From assembly GCA_002104895.1 (NCBI GenBank), contig MCFG01000013.1, forward strand, positions 70,001 to 134,000: a stretch of DNA of 64,000 nt. Direction: 5' to 3'. The notes under the pieces are model-generated. The model worked only from the letters and a program-made list of their open reading frames with translations. It was not told where the DNA came from and did not search any database. The number at the start of each line of letters is the position of its first letter. The first letter of the stretch is position 1. The stretch comes from Anaeromyces robustus (lineage: Eukaryota; Neocallimastigomycota; Neocallimastigomycetes; Neocallimastigales; Neocallimastigaceae). Position numbers and translations under genes: made by a program. Of the stretch, positions 25,901 to 38,689 are shown piece by piece.

Positions 25901-27515
25901 TCCAAGTTGGATGCCTAAATTAGATCATATTATAGATGGATTTACATTTGATAAAGTTAATAAAGATTTTAGATTATGGTTAACAAGTATGCCAACGGAT
26001 AAATTTCCTGTAGCTATCTTACAAAATGGTGTTAAATCTACAATAGAGCCATCTAAAGGATTAAAAGCTAATCTTTTAAGAACTTATAGTACCTATAATG
26101 AAGAATATTTAAATTCTAATTCAAAATTACAACCTTGGAAAAAATTATTATTCTCACTTTCTTTCTTCCATGCTGTAGTACAAGAAAGAAGAAAATTTGG
26201 TAGTTTAGGATGGAATATACCTTATGAATTTACAGATGGAGATTTACAAATTTGTACAAAACAATTAAATATGTATCTTAATGAATATGATGATATACCT
26301 TATAAAGTATTAAAATATATTATAGGTGAAATTAATTATGGAGGTCGTGTTACAGATAATTGGGATCGAAGATTAATTATGAATATTTTAGAAGATTATA
26401 TTAATCCGAAAGTATTAGAAGATGGTCATAAATTTACTCAAAGTACTATTTATTATACAATTTCTGGTGATTCTTATAATAGTTATATTAATTATATTAA
26501 ATCTTTACCATTAGAAGAGACTACAGATATTTTTTCAATGCACGAAAATGCTAATATAACTTATGCACAACAAGAAGCACAAAGTCTTTTCAATACTTTA
26601 TCAATGTTAATGCCAAAACAATCATCATCATCTCAAACCAATAACGGTAATAGTAAAACAAGAGATGAACAAATAATAGAAACAGTCCAATATATTCAAC
26701 AATGTATCCCATTACCATTTAATTTAAAAGAAATTCTTAAAAAGTATCCTATAGATTATAAAGAATCTATGTCAACAGTTTTAACACAAGAAGTTGTAAG
26801 GTTTAATCGTTTAATTACTGTAATTCATACCTCTTTAAAAGATTTAATCAATGCTATTAAAGGTTTAGTAGTAATGAGTAAATCATTAGAAGAAATGTCC
26901 AATAGTATTTATTTAAATAAAGTACCAGCATTATGGGAAGCTAAAGCTTATCCTTCTTTAAAATCTTTATCTTCTTGGGTAGAAGATTTAATAGCTAGAA
27001 TTGATTTCTTACAACAATGGATAGATCATGGTATACCTACAGTATTTTGGATATCTGGATTCTTTTTCCCACAAGCTTTCCTTACAGGTACACTTCAAAA
27101 CTTTGCAAGAAAATATGTTATTTCTATCGATAGTTTATCCTTTGATTATAAAGTTATAGAGCAACCTTATAAATTAATTACAGAAAAACCTGAAGATGGT
27201 TGTTATATTCGTGGACTTTATATAGAAGGAGCTAGATGGGATAGTCAAAAAGAATCATTAAATGAAGCATTTCCAAAAACTTTATACTCTGAAATGCCAG
27301 TAATATGGTTATTACCTGTTAAAAATAGAGTAAAACCTACAACACGAATTTATGAATGTCCTGTATATAAAACTTTAACAAGAGCTGGTACTCTTTCTAC
27401 TACAGGTCATTCAACAAATTATGTCTTAACTATTGAAATTCCATCCATACAACCTCAAAGTCATTGGATTAAAAGAGGCGCAGCATTAATTTGTTCCTTA
27501 GGTTCAGGATGGTAA
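13920..27515 (+). CDS. DNAH1: Axonemal dynein heavy chain, inner arm, DNAH1 type
   Basis: Seven exons: 13920-14971, 15067-15170, 15292-15476, 15658-15734, 15855-16097, 16248-19692 and 19863-27515. They encode 4252 residues, close to human DNAH1 (about 4265). The protein is the motor chain of a single-headed inner-arm dynein bending the zoospore flagellum. After a Lys-rich N-terminus come the tail (PRKIVIERTKKKY block) and linker. The six-AAA ring follows: AAA1 Walker A GPAGTGKT near residue 1579 and Walker B CFDEFNR near 1629, AAA2 GPTGGGKT near 1860, AAA3 GPTGTGKT near 2217 and AAA4 GIGGSGRQ near 2565. The coiled-coil stalk starts near 2806, with the microtubule-binding tip around 2920-3040. 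The C-terminus LTRAGTLSTTGHSTNYVL ending WIKRGAALICSLGSGW is specific to the DNAH1 subfamily. The sequence aligns colinearly along its whole length with no frame breaks. The start is the first Met after upstream stops. The donor of exon 2 (GTTTGC) is non-consensus but restores alignment. Confidence 0.95.
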
Positions 27516-28544
27516 TAAAAAAAATTTTAAAAAGAAGCAATGGGGAATAAAAGATATAGGAAATATTTATATGTATTACATTCATTCAAGCAAAAAAAAA
27601 AAATTTCTTTTTTTTTTTTTTTTATCTTTTTATTTATTTATTTTTATTTTGTTTAATCTATCTTTTTACAAAAAAGAAAAAAAAAAAAAAAAAAAATATT
27701 AAAAATATTTTAAACTTTCATATTATATAATATTTATATATTGTAAAAAAGTTCAAATCAATTATTTTATATTTTCTTCAATTATTACATCATGTATATT
27801 ATAATTTTAATTGGCATTTTTAAACATTAAAGAATAATTTAATTTATTTGTATTTTACTTTTTATTTCCTTTACATCATTATTATAATCATTCTTAATTT
27901 TTTTTTTATAATTCTTTTTATAATTCAATAAATATATATGAACATTAATTGAATAATAAATTATTTAATTATATAAAAAATATAAAAATGTATAATAATT
28001 CAATAATATATTTTATCAAAACGTTTATTTTTTTTTTTTTTTTTTTCATATATATACTAATATCATATAATATTTTAATATTATTTAATTTTATTCTTCA
28101 TTTAATATATATAAATATATATAATAAATATAATGTATAATGTTATATAGAAGTTTGATAACAAGAAGAATAAAATAAAATAGCAATTATAATTTTTTTT
28201 TTTTTTGTAACTTCACCTTTAAAAAAAAAAAAAAACTTTACTTTCTACAAGTCAGCTTTATTTATATTAATATATATTATGACACTATCTCTTATTCATT
28301 TATAATTTTTTTTATATACTTATTGTAGATAACCCATTATTTGAAAGAAGAAAAGAATTTTATAAATAGAGCAATTTGTCTTATAGCTGTATAATGCGTA
28401 ACATTGTAAAATAAAATGCCAGAATTAAATTGTATTTTACATAAATCTCTCCACTCTATTTTCATCAAGTCATAATAATTAACTCTCCCGCCAAGAAATA
28501 AATAATAGTTTTATAATATTTCTTAATGTTAAAAAAAATAATAA

Positions 28545-28583
<39 letters not shown>

Positions 28584-29583
28584 AAAATAACTACATAAAT
28601 GAAGATTTTAAATCATACAAAAAAAAAAAATATATATATATATATATATTTATAATAATAATAGATCTATACTTTCCTTTTTATGGTCATATAAATCTTT
28701 ATCTTTAATCATTTTTAAATATATAAATATATAAATGAAACTTGTAGAATATACACAAAAAAACTATTAAAACATTCTTTTTCCTTTTTTTTTCTTTTCT
28801 TTTTTTTTTTTTTTTTTTTATTTTTATTTTTTTTTTTTTTTTTTATTTTTTTTTTTTTTTTTTTATTTTTTTTTTTTATTTATTTATTTAAATATATATT
28901 TTAATATAAAAAAAAAAATTATAAAGTTCTATGCAAATGATTATTATAATTTTTATAATATATATTATTATCTAATTGCTTATATTCTTTTATAAAGAAT
29001 AAAAATCTAATTAAGATGTATTTATATTTATATTTATATATAACAAGGGATAAATACTTTTTTCTTTTCTTTTAAAAAAAAAAAAAAAAAAAAACATTTA
29101 TATTTGAGAAAAGGAATATAAATAATTTTTAAATTAAAAGATATGAAAAAATAAAATAATATAATATATTTTTTTCTTATATTAAATAATTAAAAAATAT
29201 TAAATATACTATATATCTTTTAAATTTCCTTTCTAATACTTGTAATTATTAAATTATTATTTTTTTCCATATTTCTACTTTCTTTTTTTTTTTTTTTCTT
29301 ATATAAAAAAATTATATATATATTGTTTTGTTATAAGGTAAATCGCAAAAGCATAATAATATTTTTTTTAATAATTTAGAACAACTAAACTTTTATCATT
29401 CATATTCATATTGTTACAATTATGATATTTCTTTGGTATAAATTTCTAATTTTTTTTTGTATTATTTTTTAAATATTTTTGACATAATAATAAATCATAA
29501 ATGTTCTTGTTGATGTTGTTATAATATTATTAATTTGATAAGGAAAGAAAAGTAGAGTATTGATTATATCAAATTCTATTTAA

Positions 29584-29628
<45 letters not shown>

Positions 29629-30022
29629 ATGATAAATTAAAATATTTAATATATTTATAAATATAAAAATAATAATAATTAAAAAAAAAAAAAATAAAAA
29701 AAAAGTAAAATTAATTAAAATCAATACTTAATAATTTTTATATAAAAATTTTGTTTTCTGTTTCTTGTTTTTTTTGTTTTTTGATTTTTTTGTTTTTTTG
29801 TTTTTTTTTTTTTTTTGTTTTTTTTTTATTTTGTTATGTTTTATGTTTTATATTTTTTGTTTTTTGTTTTTTAATTTTTATTTTTTCTATGTGTGCAATA
29901 TTTTTTTTTTTTTTTTTTTAATTTGTTATTTATATTTGCTTATTATTTTTAAATATATATGTTTTTTTTTTTTTTATTTTTCTATTTTTTTTTTTTCCTT
30001 TCTATTTATTTTTTCATTATAT
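27516..30022. other. Convergent intergenic region DNAH1/glycogen synthase
   Basis: 2.5 kb of 3' flanking DNA for both genes, dominated by poly(T) and poly(A) tracts (for example 28799-28880 and 29586-29622) and a short AAAT run at 28546-28583. Its low-complexity open frames (poly-Phe and similar) are not credible genes. One island at about 28320-28500 has visibly more G/C. Confidence 0.6.
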
Positions 30023-33000
30023 TTATTCGTCAGAATCATCATCATCATAGTTATCAATATAATTCTTATTACCGCTAACATTTAATTTCTTTAAATCATC
30101 TATAACGGAATCTTGAACACCATCAGTTTTACTCATATCCTTCCAAGTATCAAAATCTTGGTCAGAGAAACTTTCAAGAATACGTGGTGAACCTGGAGCA
30201 GATGGTGGACGTGGAACCTTACGCATCTTACGACCAAGAATAGTTTCTTCACCTTCACTCATAGTTTGTTCATCTGGAAGAGATTGTTCATCAAGATTTA
30301 AATTTTGTTCTTCTTCTTCTTCATTTTCTAATGAGGAAATTTCTGGCCATTTTCTTAATACGGCAACCCATCTTGCCTTTTGGTATTCAATACCCATACG
30401 TTTCCAATCTAATAAATCACTAAGACGTTCAGTACGGTTACGTTGGTTAATACGTTGACGACGAGTCTTCTTAGTAAAGTCAAACATACAATTTGCTAAT
30501 TGTTCAACAGATTCTTCAACACTGCAAGTACGACGGTTAACAATGTAAATACCGTAATCAGCTGGATGAGTAATCATTTCTTCCATGAAACAACCAAATC
30601 CAGAAAGATTAGTAGTAATGGATGGAACACCCATAACAGTACATTCAGCTGGAGTGTAACCCCATGGTTCGTAATAACTTGGGAAAACACCAAGGTGACA
30701 ACCACGAACAAATTCTTCATAATCAAGAGAAAGTAATGGATTGTTAGAGTTAAGGAATTCTGGATGGAAGATAATCTTAACACGGTCACTTGGAGCATTG
30801 AATAAACGAACTCTACGAATATGGTTTAAGATTGGATCATGAGCATCATCAGCCATGTTGTGAGTAACAACTGGTGGTAAGGAATCACGCTTAAGAGCAT
30901 AGATTCTACGCTTAAGAACAATCATTTCTTCATCAGATAAAAGACTAGCTGGATCTGGTAAAGATCCACGAGCAGCACTGGCTAAAATACGTTTACCTAT
31001 GCTTTCTTGCATATCAGCTACAGTTTGTCTTAATTGTTTCATAACAGCTTGACCCTTAAGAGCATCAACAGTGAATGAATGGGTAGCAGCTGGCATAATA
31101 ATAAATGCAACAACAGTCATGTTTGAGTTACTTTGCTTTAACTTGTAGTTAAGACGAGCTAAAGATTCAATATACATATCTACACCCTTATTACGGTATT
31201 CATAACGACCAGCAGTAAAGAAGTATAAAGTATTATCTAAATCGAAATCGAAGTGACCATAGAAATGACCACGAATGAATTCATTAATCTTTTCCTTATT
31301 ACGAGCATGTAAGTTTTGGAATTCATGAATAGCACTGAATTTAACAACATTTAAACCATTTGGTAAAACACCATCTGGCTTACGTTTTAATAACCATTCA
31401 CTTTCGAAACCAGTAATATGAGAAACAGTAGTGAAAACATCAGCACAGTGAGCAGCACCACGTTCTATACAGTAACGGTGGTAAATTTGTCTTTTACCAG
31501 ATTCACTATCAACATCAAAGTATTTTAAGTTGTTATAGAAATCAACATCACCAGCACATAAGTAACGACCTAATAAAGTAGCATGAGTAGTGAAAATAGT
31601 GGCAATGTCAAGATTACGCTTACGAATTAAAACTAAAGCAACACCAGCTAACCATTCATGGAAATGAGCAATAATAAGTGGTCTATTAGAAACATGATAA
31701 GTAGAATAAACAGATGGTTTAATATTAACTGGGTGAATTAATTGATGATGGCTAGAAAGTTGATGAGCGTTACTGAGTTGCATATCAGTTGGAACTCTGT
31801 TCTTCTTTGAGTATAAACGGTAAGAGAACTAAATGTACAATAAAATTTTTATATAAATTATGTAAATGAATATATAGTAAATTGAAAATAAAATAAAGAA
31901 AGAAATAAAAAAAAAAAATAAATAAATAAATAATTAAAATAATTGAAATAATATATTAATAATAATTAAACAATAAGAATATATATAATTTTAATTTTAT
32001 TGTTATTTAAATGTATTTTTTTAATTATAAATAATATATAAATAATAAAAATATAAATTTATAAAAATATAATTATTTAGAAAATCTTTTTTTTTTTTTC
32101 TTTTAAAATAACAAATATACAAATACTTACTTCACCAAGGAACCAAGCAACAATGTAACCAAAGACAATAGCATCATTGGTTTCAAAATCATCAGATGGT
32201 GATGGAATACCAGAAATCTTGTAAAGATCACCCTTCCATTCATCCATACGGTTTCTGCAAGAGTTAATATCAAAAAGAATAACAGCTGGAGCGCCTTCAA
32301 TTAACCATCTACCGTATAAGAAACGAACACCATTTTCACGCATAGAATCTAAAGTACCCTTTAATGGTTCAGAAGGAATTTCAGTAATTTCTTCAACTTC
32401 CATTGGAGCTGTCTTCCAAGAAAGTGGACCAATTAAACAATATCTTTCACCATATTCAGTAGCAGTAACTGGGGTTTTAGACTTGATAACAGTGTAAATA
32501 CCACCAACTATTTTTTTATTGTTTTTAAATAATAAATTTTTAAATAATTAAATATAATTGATTTTATTTATGTTTTCATTATCAATAAAATATATATAAA
32601 AAGAAAAAACAATAAAAAAGACATTTTTACATATTATTTTTAAATAAATATTTATTGACATGAATATAAAAACAATATATTTTTTTATCTATTTTTTATT
32701 ACGTTTACTATATTAATACAATTTTTAATTTTATTACTATCGTTATTATTATTTCTTTTCTTCTTTCTCGCTTTTTTTTTTTTTTTTTTTATTTGTGTGT
32801 TTTTCATATCTTATAATTTTTTTTTATCTTTCAAATAAAAAATATATTTTTAATTTTATATATTTTCTTTTATAAAATTTCTTATTTTTGTAATCTACTC
32901 TTTTCTACATTCTTTTATTTTTGCTATATTATCATTAACTTTATATATATATATATACATATTGAAATATTTTTTAAAAATATTCTTTTTATTTTTTGAT

Positions 33001-33283
33001 TATTTTTGCTGTTTAATAATTTCCTTATATATATAGATTCCTCTTTTTTTACATTGTCAATATAATAAATAATAAATATACATATTTTTAATAACAAATC
33101 ATTAAAAATATCACTCATTAAAACATCTAATTCACTTTAAAAAAAAAATATAAAAAACGATCTTTTGAAATAAAAATAATTATTTTATATTCTTTAATAA
33201 AATTAAATTAAATTACCTTTATTGGCAACTTCCCATGCAATTTCAAATAATAATGGTTTAGAATAATTAATTTCTTCAGACAT
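30023..33283 (-). CDS. GSY: Glycogen [starch] synthase, fungal/animal GT3 type
   Basis: Three exons: 33283-33217, 32507-32131 and 31828-30023, giving 749 residues (yeast Gsy2 has 705). The enzyme transfers glucose from UDP-glucose to the non-reducing end of glycogen in the cytosol. Seen motifs are EVANKVGGIYTV (nucleotide-sugar binding), [96 protein letters not shown] and the arginine cluster [20 protein letters not shown], which in yeast and animals binds glucose-6-phosphate. The C-terminal [10 protein letters not shown] segment matches the phosphoregulatory tail of yeast Gsy, followed by an acidic DDDDSDE end. Regulation by G6P and phosphorylation is therefore expected by family knowledge. 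About 42 extra residues lie between FLGE and IIAHFHEW, absent from yeast and human enzymes. Its codons use noticeably more C/G at third positions than the neighbouring genes. Confidence 0.96.
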
Positions 33284-33769
33284 TTTTATAATGATTAATT
33301 ATTTTAGTAAAAAAGACAATAATAAAAAAATCGTTATAGATATTTATGTATTATATTTATTTTCGTTTTGTTTTGTTTTTTTTTTTTTGTTTTTTTTTTA
33401 ATAATATTTACAATGTTTTTATATATATATATTATGTGTAATAATTAAAATAAATAAGATTTAATTATAATTCCCCACTTTATTATAATTATATATACTA
33501 CTTTTCTTTTCCTTTTAATTATATATATAATTTCTTTATTTTTATTTATTTTTTTTTTTTTTTTTTAATTTAAACTTTAAAAAAAAATAAAAAAAATATG
33601 AAATTTCCTTTGTTATTTATAACAAAAATAAAATAAAGATAAAAGATAAAGAAGAAAATAATACAAAAAAATTTTTTTAATTATGATAACACTGAATATT
33701 AAAATATTAATGATACGATTTATCTATATTAATTATTTATTTAATTAGTTAGTAAGTTAGTTTGTTAAT
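33284..33769. promoter_or_regulatory. Glycogen synthase upstream region
   Basis: DNA upstream of the minus-strand start codon, with T-rich tracts at 33366-33400 and 33546-33566. The promoter must be here or in the long first intron (33216-32508), but no specific element was recognised. Confidence 0.45.
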
Positions 33770-33770
33770 T

Positions 33771-33843
33771 ATTTATTTATTTATTTATGTATTTATTTAT
33801 TTACTTATTTATTTTTATTTATTATTTATTTATTTATTTATTT

Positions 33844-33879
<36 letters not shown>

Positions 33880-33936
33880 TTATCCACTCATTCATTTATT
33901 ATTTATTTACTTACTTATTTATTTATTTATTTATTT

Positions 33937-33970
<34 letters not shown>

Positions 33971-34011
33971 TTTACGTATTTACTTATTTATTTATTTATT
34001 TATTTACGTAT

Positions 34012-34093
<82 letters not shown>
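33771..34093. repeat. (TTTA)n array with point variants
   Basis: About 320 bp of TTTA with scattered TTTG, TTAC and TTCA variants in the left half and perfect units in the right half. It marks the start of the gene-free segment. Confidence 0.95.
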
Positions 34094-34095
<2 letters not shown>

Positions 34096-34297
34096 TATGG
34101 AATTATTTTAGTTTGATTTTCGTTAATTCTTAAATATAAGATTATTTACATTTTGATTATTATAGAATTAAATATTAATTTATATTTATAATATATTAAT
34201 AATATATTGTTTTTATTGATTTAATTTTTTTTGATCAACGATTTATTAATAAAAATATTTAAATTTTATTTCAAACTACTATAACTTTATTCATATA

Positions 34298-34343
34298 AAA
34301 ATATTATAATAAAATATTATTTAATATTTTATTATAATATTTT
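34298..34343. repeat. Perfect 21-bp inverted repeat with 4-nt loop
   Basis: The arms at 34298-34318 and 34323-34343 are exact reverse complements built on AAATATTATAATAAAATATT. The stem is purely A/T and could extrude as a cruciform. Confidence 0.85.
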
Positions 34344-35096
34344 ATATATTATTATTTGATGTTAATATATTAATATATATTATTTTATATAATAATATAT
34401 CTTTAATATATTTTATTAATTATATTAAATTTTATATTAAATTTTATGGATTAAAAATTTATTTCACTTAATTATTATTTATCACTCTCTATTATTAAAA
34501 ATATCCTTTTGAAAAAAAAAATAAATTTTATAAATATTTAATAAATATATTATATTTTAGATTATATTCATAATATATTAATTTATATTGTAATCTATTA
34601 CATATAATTAAATAATATAAAAATATAAAATAATAGAATAAAAGTTAAAAAACAACACACAAAAAAAACACAAAACTAATTAAATTAATAAATAATAATA
34701 AACAATAATATTAAATAATTAGATAATAATTAACTAAATATTAATAATAAATAATTAAATAATTGAATAATTAAATAATTAAATAATTAAATAATTAAAT
34801 AATTAAATATATAAAATGTAACTAAATAAATAAATGTATATTATATAAGTAAATAAATAATAATATGATTGTTTTGGAATATTTGTATTATAAAGTACAA
34901 TAATAATACAAGGTATATAATAATATAAAATATAATTAAAACAATTATTTATTAATAAATAAAAATTAATATTGATTAAATTGAATATAATATATTACAT
35001 TATATTATAATAATTATAATAACAAATTCATTTCAGGCTAATATAATAATAATAGTAAAATAAAAATAAAAATAAAAAAAAAGAAATAAATAATTA

Positions 35097-35132
<36 letters not shown>

Positions 35133-36449
35133 ATCATAATATTTAAAATGATACATAATACTTATTCCGCATTAATTTACTAAATAAAGAAATTTTTATA
35201 ATTGTTCAAATAAATTATACCTTGTGAAATGCTAATGATTATAAAAAAAATATATCTGTTTTATAAATAAAAATAACTATTAAAATAATATAGATTTATA
35301 ATAATAAAAAAAAATTTATAAAATAATAATAACAATAAATGAAAAAAATAAATGAAAAACATAATTTTTAATAATTGCTATTATATTTATTATAATTACT
35401 TTTATTAACATATTTTTATATTTGTTTATCTAATATCTATATTTAAAAGTTCATATGTAACATGTTATATTTAATTATTTATATTATTCTTTGCTAAATA
35501 TTGTTTTTATATTTTATCTGGTTGACAAAATTAATTATTTACAGACAAAGTATATACAGGAAAATTATTAAATTAAAAAAAAAAATTAAATTAATTATTA
35601 ATAATAAAATACAGAAAATCTAAAAAAAAATGAAAAAAAATTAAAATTTTTTAATTTTTATTATTTAATTAATATAGATTAAAAAATACAGAAAATTTTT
35701 TAAATGACAAAGGTAAAAAGTTATAAATTAAAAAAAAAAGGATAAAACAAAAAAAAAAAAAAAAAAAAAAAAAGGAATAATCGTTGTTTACTTTAAATAA
35801 TGTTGACTATTTAAATGTATTTCTATATCATTTATTTTCTGTATATATTTTGTATATATTTATTATATATGCATTATTACTATTTTTCTGTTTTTCTGTT
35901 TTTTTTTTTTTTTTAAAGAATAATTATAAATGCTCTTGACATCTGAAATAGTTATTATTTTAACAATAATTAACAAAAACAAATGAATAATATATATATA
36001 TTAATTATATTCATTAATAATAAAATGGCAATATATTAATAAAGATAATAAGTAATAAAAAAAGTATTTGCATATATTATTTTAATTAATAAATAAACTG
36101 TTATTATAAATAATAAAAAGTTGTAAATGTTATAAAATTACAATTATAGGTAATATTGTAAAATGTTCATATAAATATTCATATATATATATATTATTTG
36201 TAAATATATAATATTGTATTATATTATTATTATAAAAATTATTGCACCATTTATTGTTAATACAGATATACAATTAAAAAAAAAAAGTACCAAGTAAAAA
36301 AAAATAAAAAAAAAAAACAAAAAAAAAAAAAGAAAAACAGTTATTTAGTGTTCATTCTTTATTTAATATTTACAATAGGAATAATTATTAATAATAAATG
36401 ATATTAAATTAAATGACAGGTTAGATATATAAAATACTTCAATCACTTA

Positions 36450-36472
36450 TAATAATAATAATAATAATAATG

Positions 36473-36537
<65 letters not shown>
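36450..36537. repeat. Compound (AAT)n-(ATT)n array
   Basis: About 50 bp of AAT followed directly by about 35 bp of ATT. The two halves are reverse complements, so the whole tract can fold on itself. Confidence 0.9.
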
Positions 36538-36540
<3 letters not shown>

Positions 36541-36683
36541 ACTTTAAAATAAATAACTCAACTCATATAAAATCATTTATAAATAAAAAAAGCATTTTTT
36601 CATCTTTTATAGAAAAATATTTAAAATAATAACTTTCTTTTTATAATATAAAAAATATAAAAATTATTTATACAAATATATAT

Positions 36684-36734
<51 letters not shown>

Positions 36735-37725
36735 TTGCTTAATAAAATTAATAATATTTAATTAATACTCTATATAATGTTAATTAAACATAACCTTTTT
36801 TATATGTTCTCTTTTTTTTAATAACTTCCTTCCATACAATTTATAATAAAAAAAAGTAATTTATTTCCATGTGAGTTTGTTTTGTTTATAGTTTTTGTTT
36901 GTTTGTTTGTTTTTCCTGTAAAATTATACTTAATAAGTATTTTTATAATTAATCTAAAATTTTATTATGGAATGATTAAAAATAAGAATATTTTTTTAAA
37001 AAACTATTATTAATTAATGCGTTGTTATAATATATTAACACTTTAATTATTGAATTATTAAATATATTAAAATGCAATATTTAAAAGGATTTATAAAAAT
37101 ACTAATAATAATATATAATAATATTATTATTATTATAATATTATTATTTTAACAATAATATTTATATAATTAAAAAATTCTCTTGTCAAATTTTTTAATT
37201 AAAACAAAAAAGTATAGATTAAAAAAATAATATATATTGATTATAATTTTTTATAAAAAAAAATAAAATTCTTATGAAAACAATAATTTATATAATATGT
37301 TATGTTATGTATTTTATGTTATATACTAAATGACTATAAAAATTGAGTAAAAAGATAAATAAAAATATATTATAGAATTTTAATTATAATAATTATAATA
37401 ATAATAATAATAATAACAATTATCATATTATTATTATTTTTCTCATTTTTATATTTAAATAAATAAATTGTTAAAATTAAAAAACTTCCTAACATTACAC
37501 AAATTTTATTAAATGTTAAAATGGATAATATTAAACTAATATTTCAACTTCATAAACAGTTTTATTACTTATTTATTTATTATTTGTTCATTTAGTTATA
37601 TATTTTCCATAAATATGTTATTTTATTATTTATAATAAATTAAAAATAGCTTTAAATAATAGTTAATAACTGTTATTTTATAAGAATGTATAATATTTAT
37701 TTAATATTATACAATATTCTTATAT

Positions 37726-37878
37726 AGTGCATTTTGACATAATTTATGTACGATCGACATAAATATATGTAAATAAATACAAAATAAGTAATATTCCACT
37801 TTTCAATATATATTTTTATTTATAGTATATACATTAATAAACCATTAAACATAAATTATGTCGAAATGCAATACTCCC
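37726..37878. mobile_element. Short foldback, possible degenerate MITE
   Basis: Inverted arms at 37726-37749 and 37849-37875 share CATTT(T/C)GACATAATTTATGT. The right end read inward from 37878 starts GGGAGTATTGCATTTCG, resembling the termini of the two 9-bp-duplication elements in this window. No target-site duplication was found, so this is probably a decayed copy. Confidence 0.5.
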
Positions 37879-37987
37879 ATTTTTTAATCTTAATTTCGAT
37901 ACATTCATGTGAAATATCACATGATAATTATATAAATAAAGAAATAAATTGAAAAAGGATTAGATTAAATTTTCAGATAATATTATT

Positions 37988-38164
37988 GAATGTGACCCAT
38001 TTCGCCAAATTAAAATACAAAAATTTACACTTTTTTAAAAATACGCCATATTAAAAATGTAACTATTTTATTTTAATAAATAAATAATAAATAATAAATA
38101 ATAAATAATAAATAATAAATAAATAATAATAAATAATAAATAAATAATAATAAATAATAAATAA

Positions 38165-38211
<47 letters not shown>

Positions 38212-38339
38212 AATAAATAATAAATAAATAATAATAATAATTATAATAAATAAATAAAATAAAAAAATAAATAAAATAAAGTATACATAGTTTTATTTAG
38301 CCACAAAAAAAACGTGACTTGGCGAAATGGGACACCCCC
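37988..38339. mobile_element. 352-bp MITE with 21-bp TIRs and 9-bp TSD (Mutator-like)
   Basis: The left end GAATGTGACCCATTTCGCCA and the inverted right end GGGGGTGTCCCATTTCGCCA match over their inner 17 bp with one difference. The element is flanked by exact 9-bp direct repeats AATATTATT at 37979-37987 and 38340-38348. The interior is mostly AATA/AATAAT simple sequence with no coding capacity. A 9-bp duplication is characteristic of Mutator-like elements; the family is inferred from that and from the ATTTCG-containing terminus shared with the element at 56881. Confidence 0.8.
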
Positions 38340-38689
38340 AATATTATTTATTAAAATCTATCCCTTTACAACAGCTTAAATTTACATATTTTTATTAATA
38401 TATTGATAATTATATATTATGTTATCATTTATATATATTTAAAGAAAATATTTTTTTAATATATATTTAATAAAATAAATAAGTATTATATTTATTTTCT
38501 ACATGTAATAAAAATGAATTAAATGTTTATTGACAATTATTAATTAGAAGAATAAGAATATATATTTAAAATAATATTATTTGTTAATGAAAAATTAAAA
38601 ATAATTAAAAAAAAAAAGAAAAGAATTATTTAATTTATTGCTAATTTTACATTATTTATAAATTAATTATTTAATGAAAGAAAATAAAG

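Larger units (their letters stand above)
34094..37725. other. Gene-free AT-rich segment
   Basis: About 3.6 kb without any open frame worth noting. It contains a perfect 21-bp palindrome at 34298-34343, short AAAT and TTTA arrays (35100-35134 and 36681-36736), a compound AAT/ATT array and homopolymer runs. No RNA gene was recognised. Confidence 0.6.

Noticed and set aside
16231-27515. Reading the dynein as two separate genes because of the gap at 19693-19862
   Set aside because: A GTAAGT donor and TATAG acceptor join FRPV to AMMIPDY in phase within the AAA1 module, exactly as in DNAH1.
28400-28470. Possible box C/D small nucleolar RNA on the minus strand (TTGATGA near 28460)
   Set aside because: There is no convincing D box and no terminal stem; a single box is not enough.
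29765-30085. Phe-rich open frame overlapping the 3' end of glycogen synthase
   Set aside because: It is composed of poly(T) tracts and antisense to a conserved gene.
33762-34133. Long Phe-Ile-Tyr-Leu open frames
   Set aside because: (TTTA)n repeats lack stop codons in two frames; the same applies at 47631-47943, 55149-55475 and 57703-58384.
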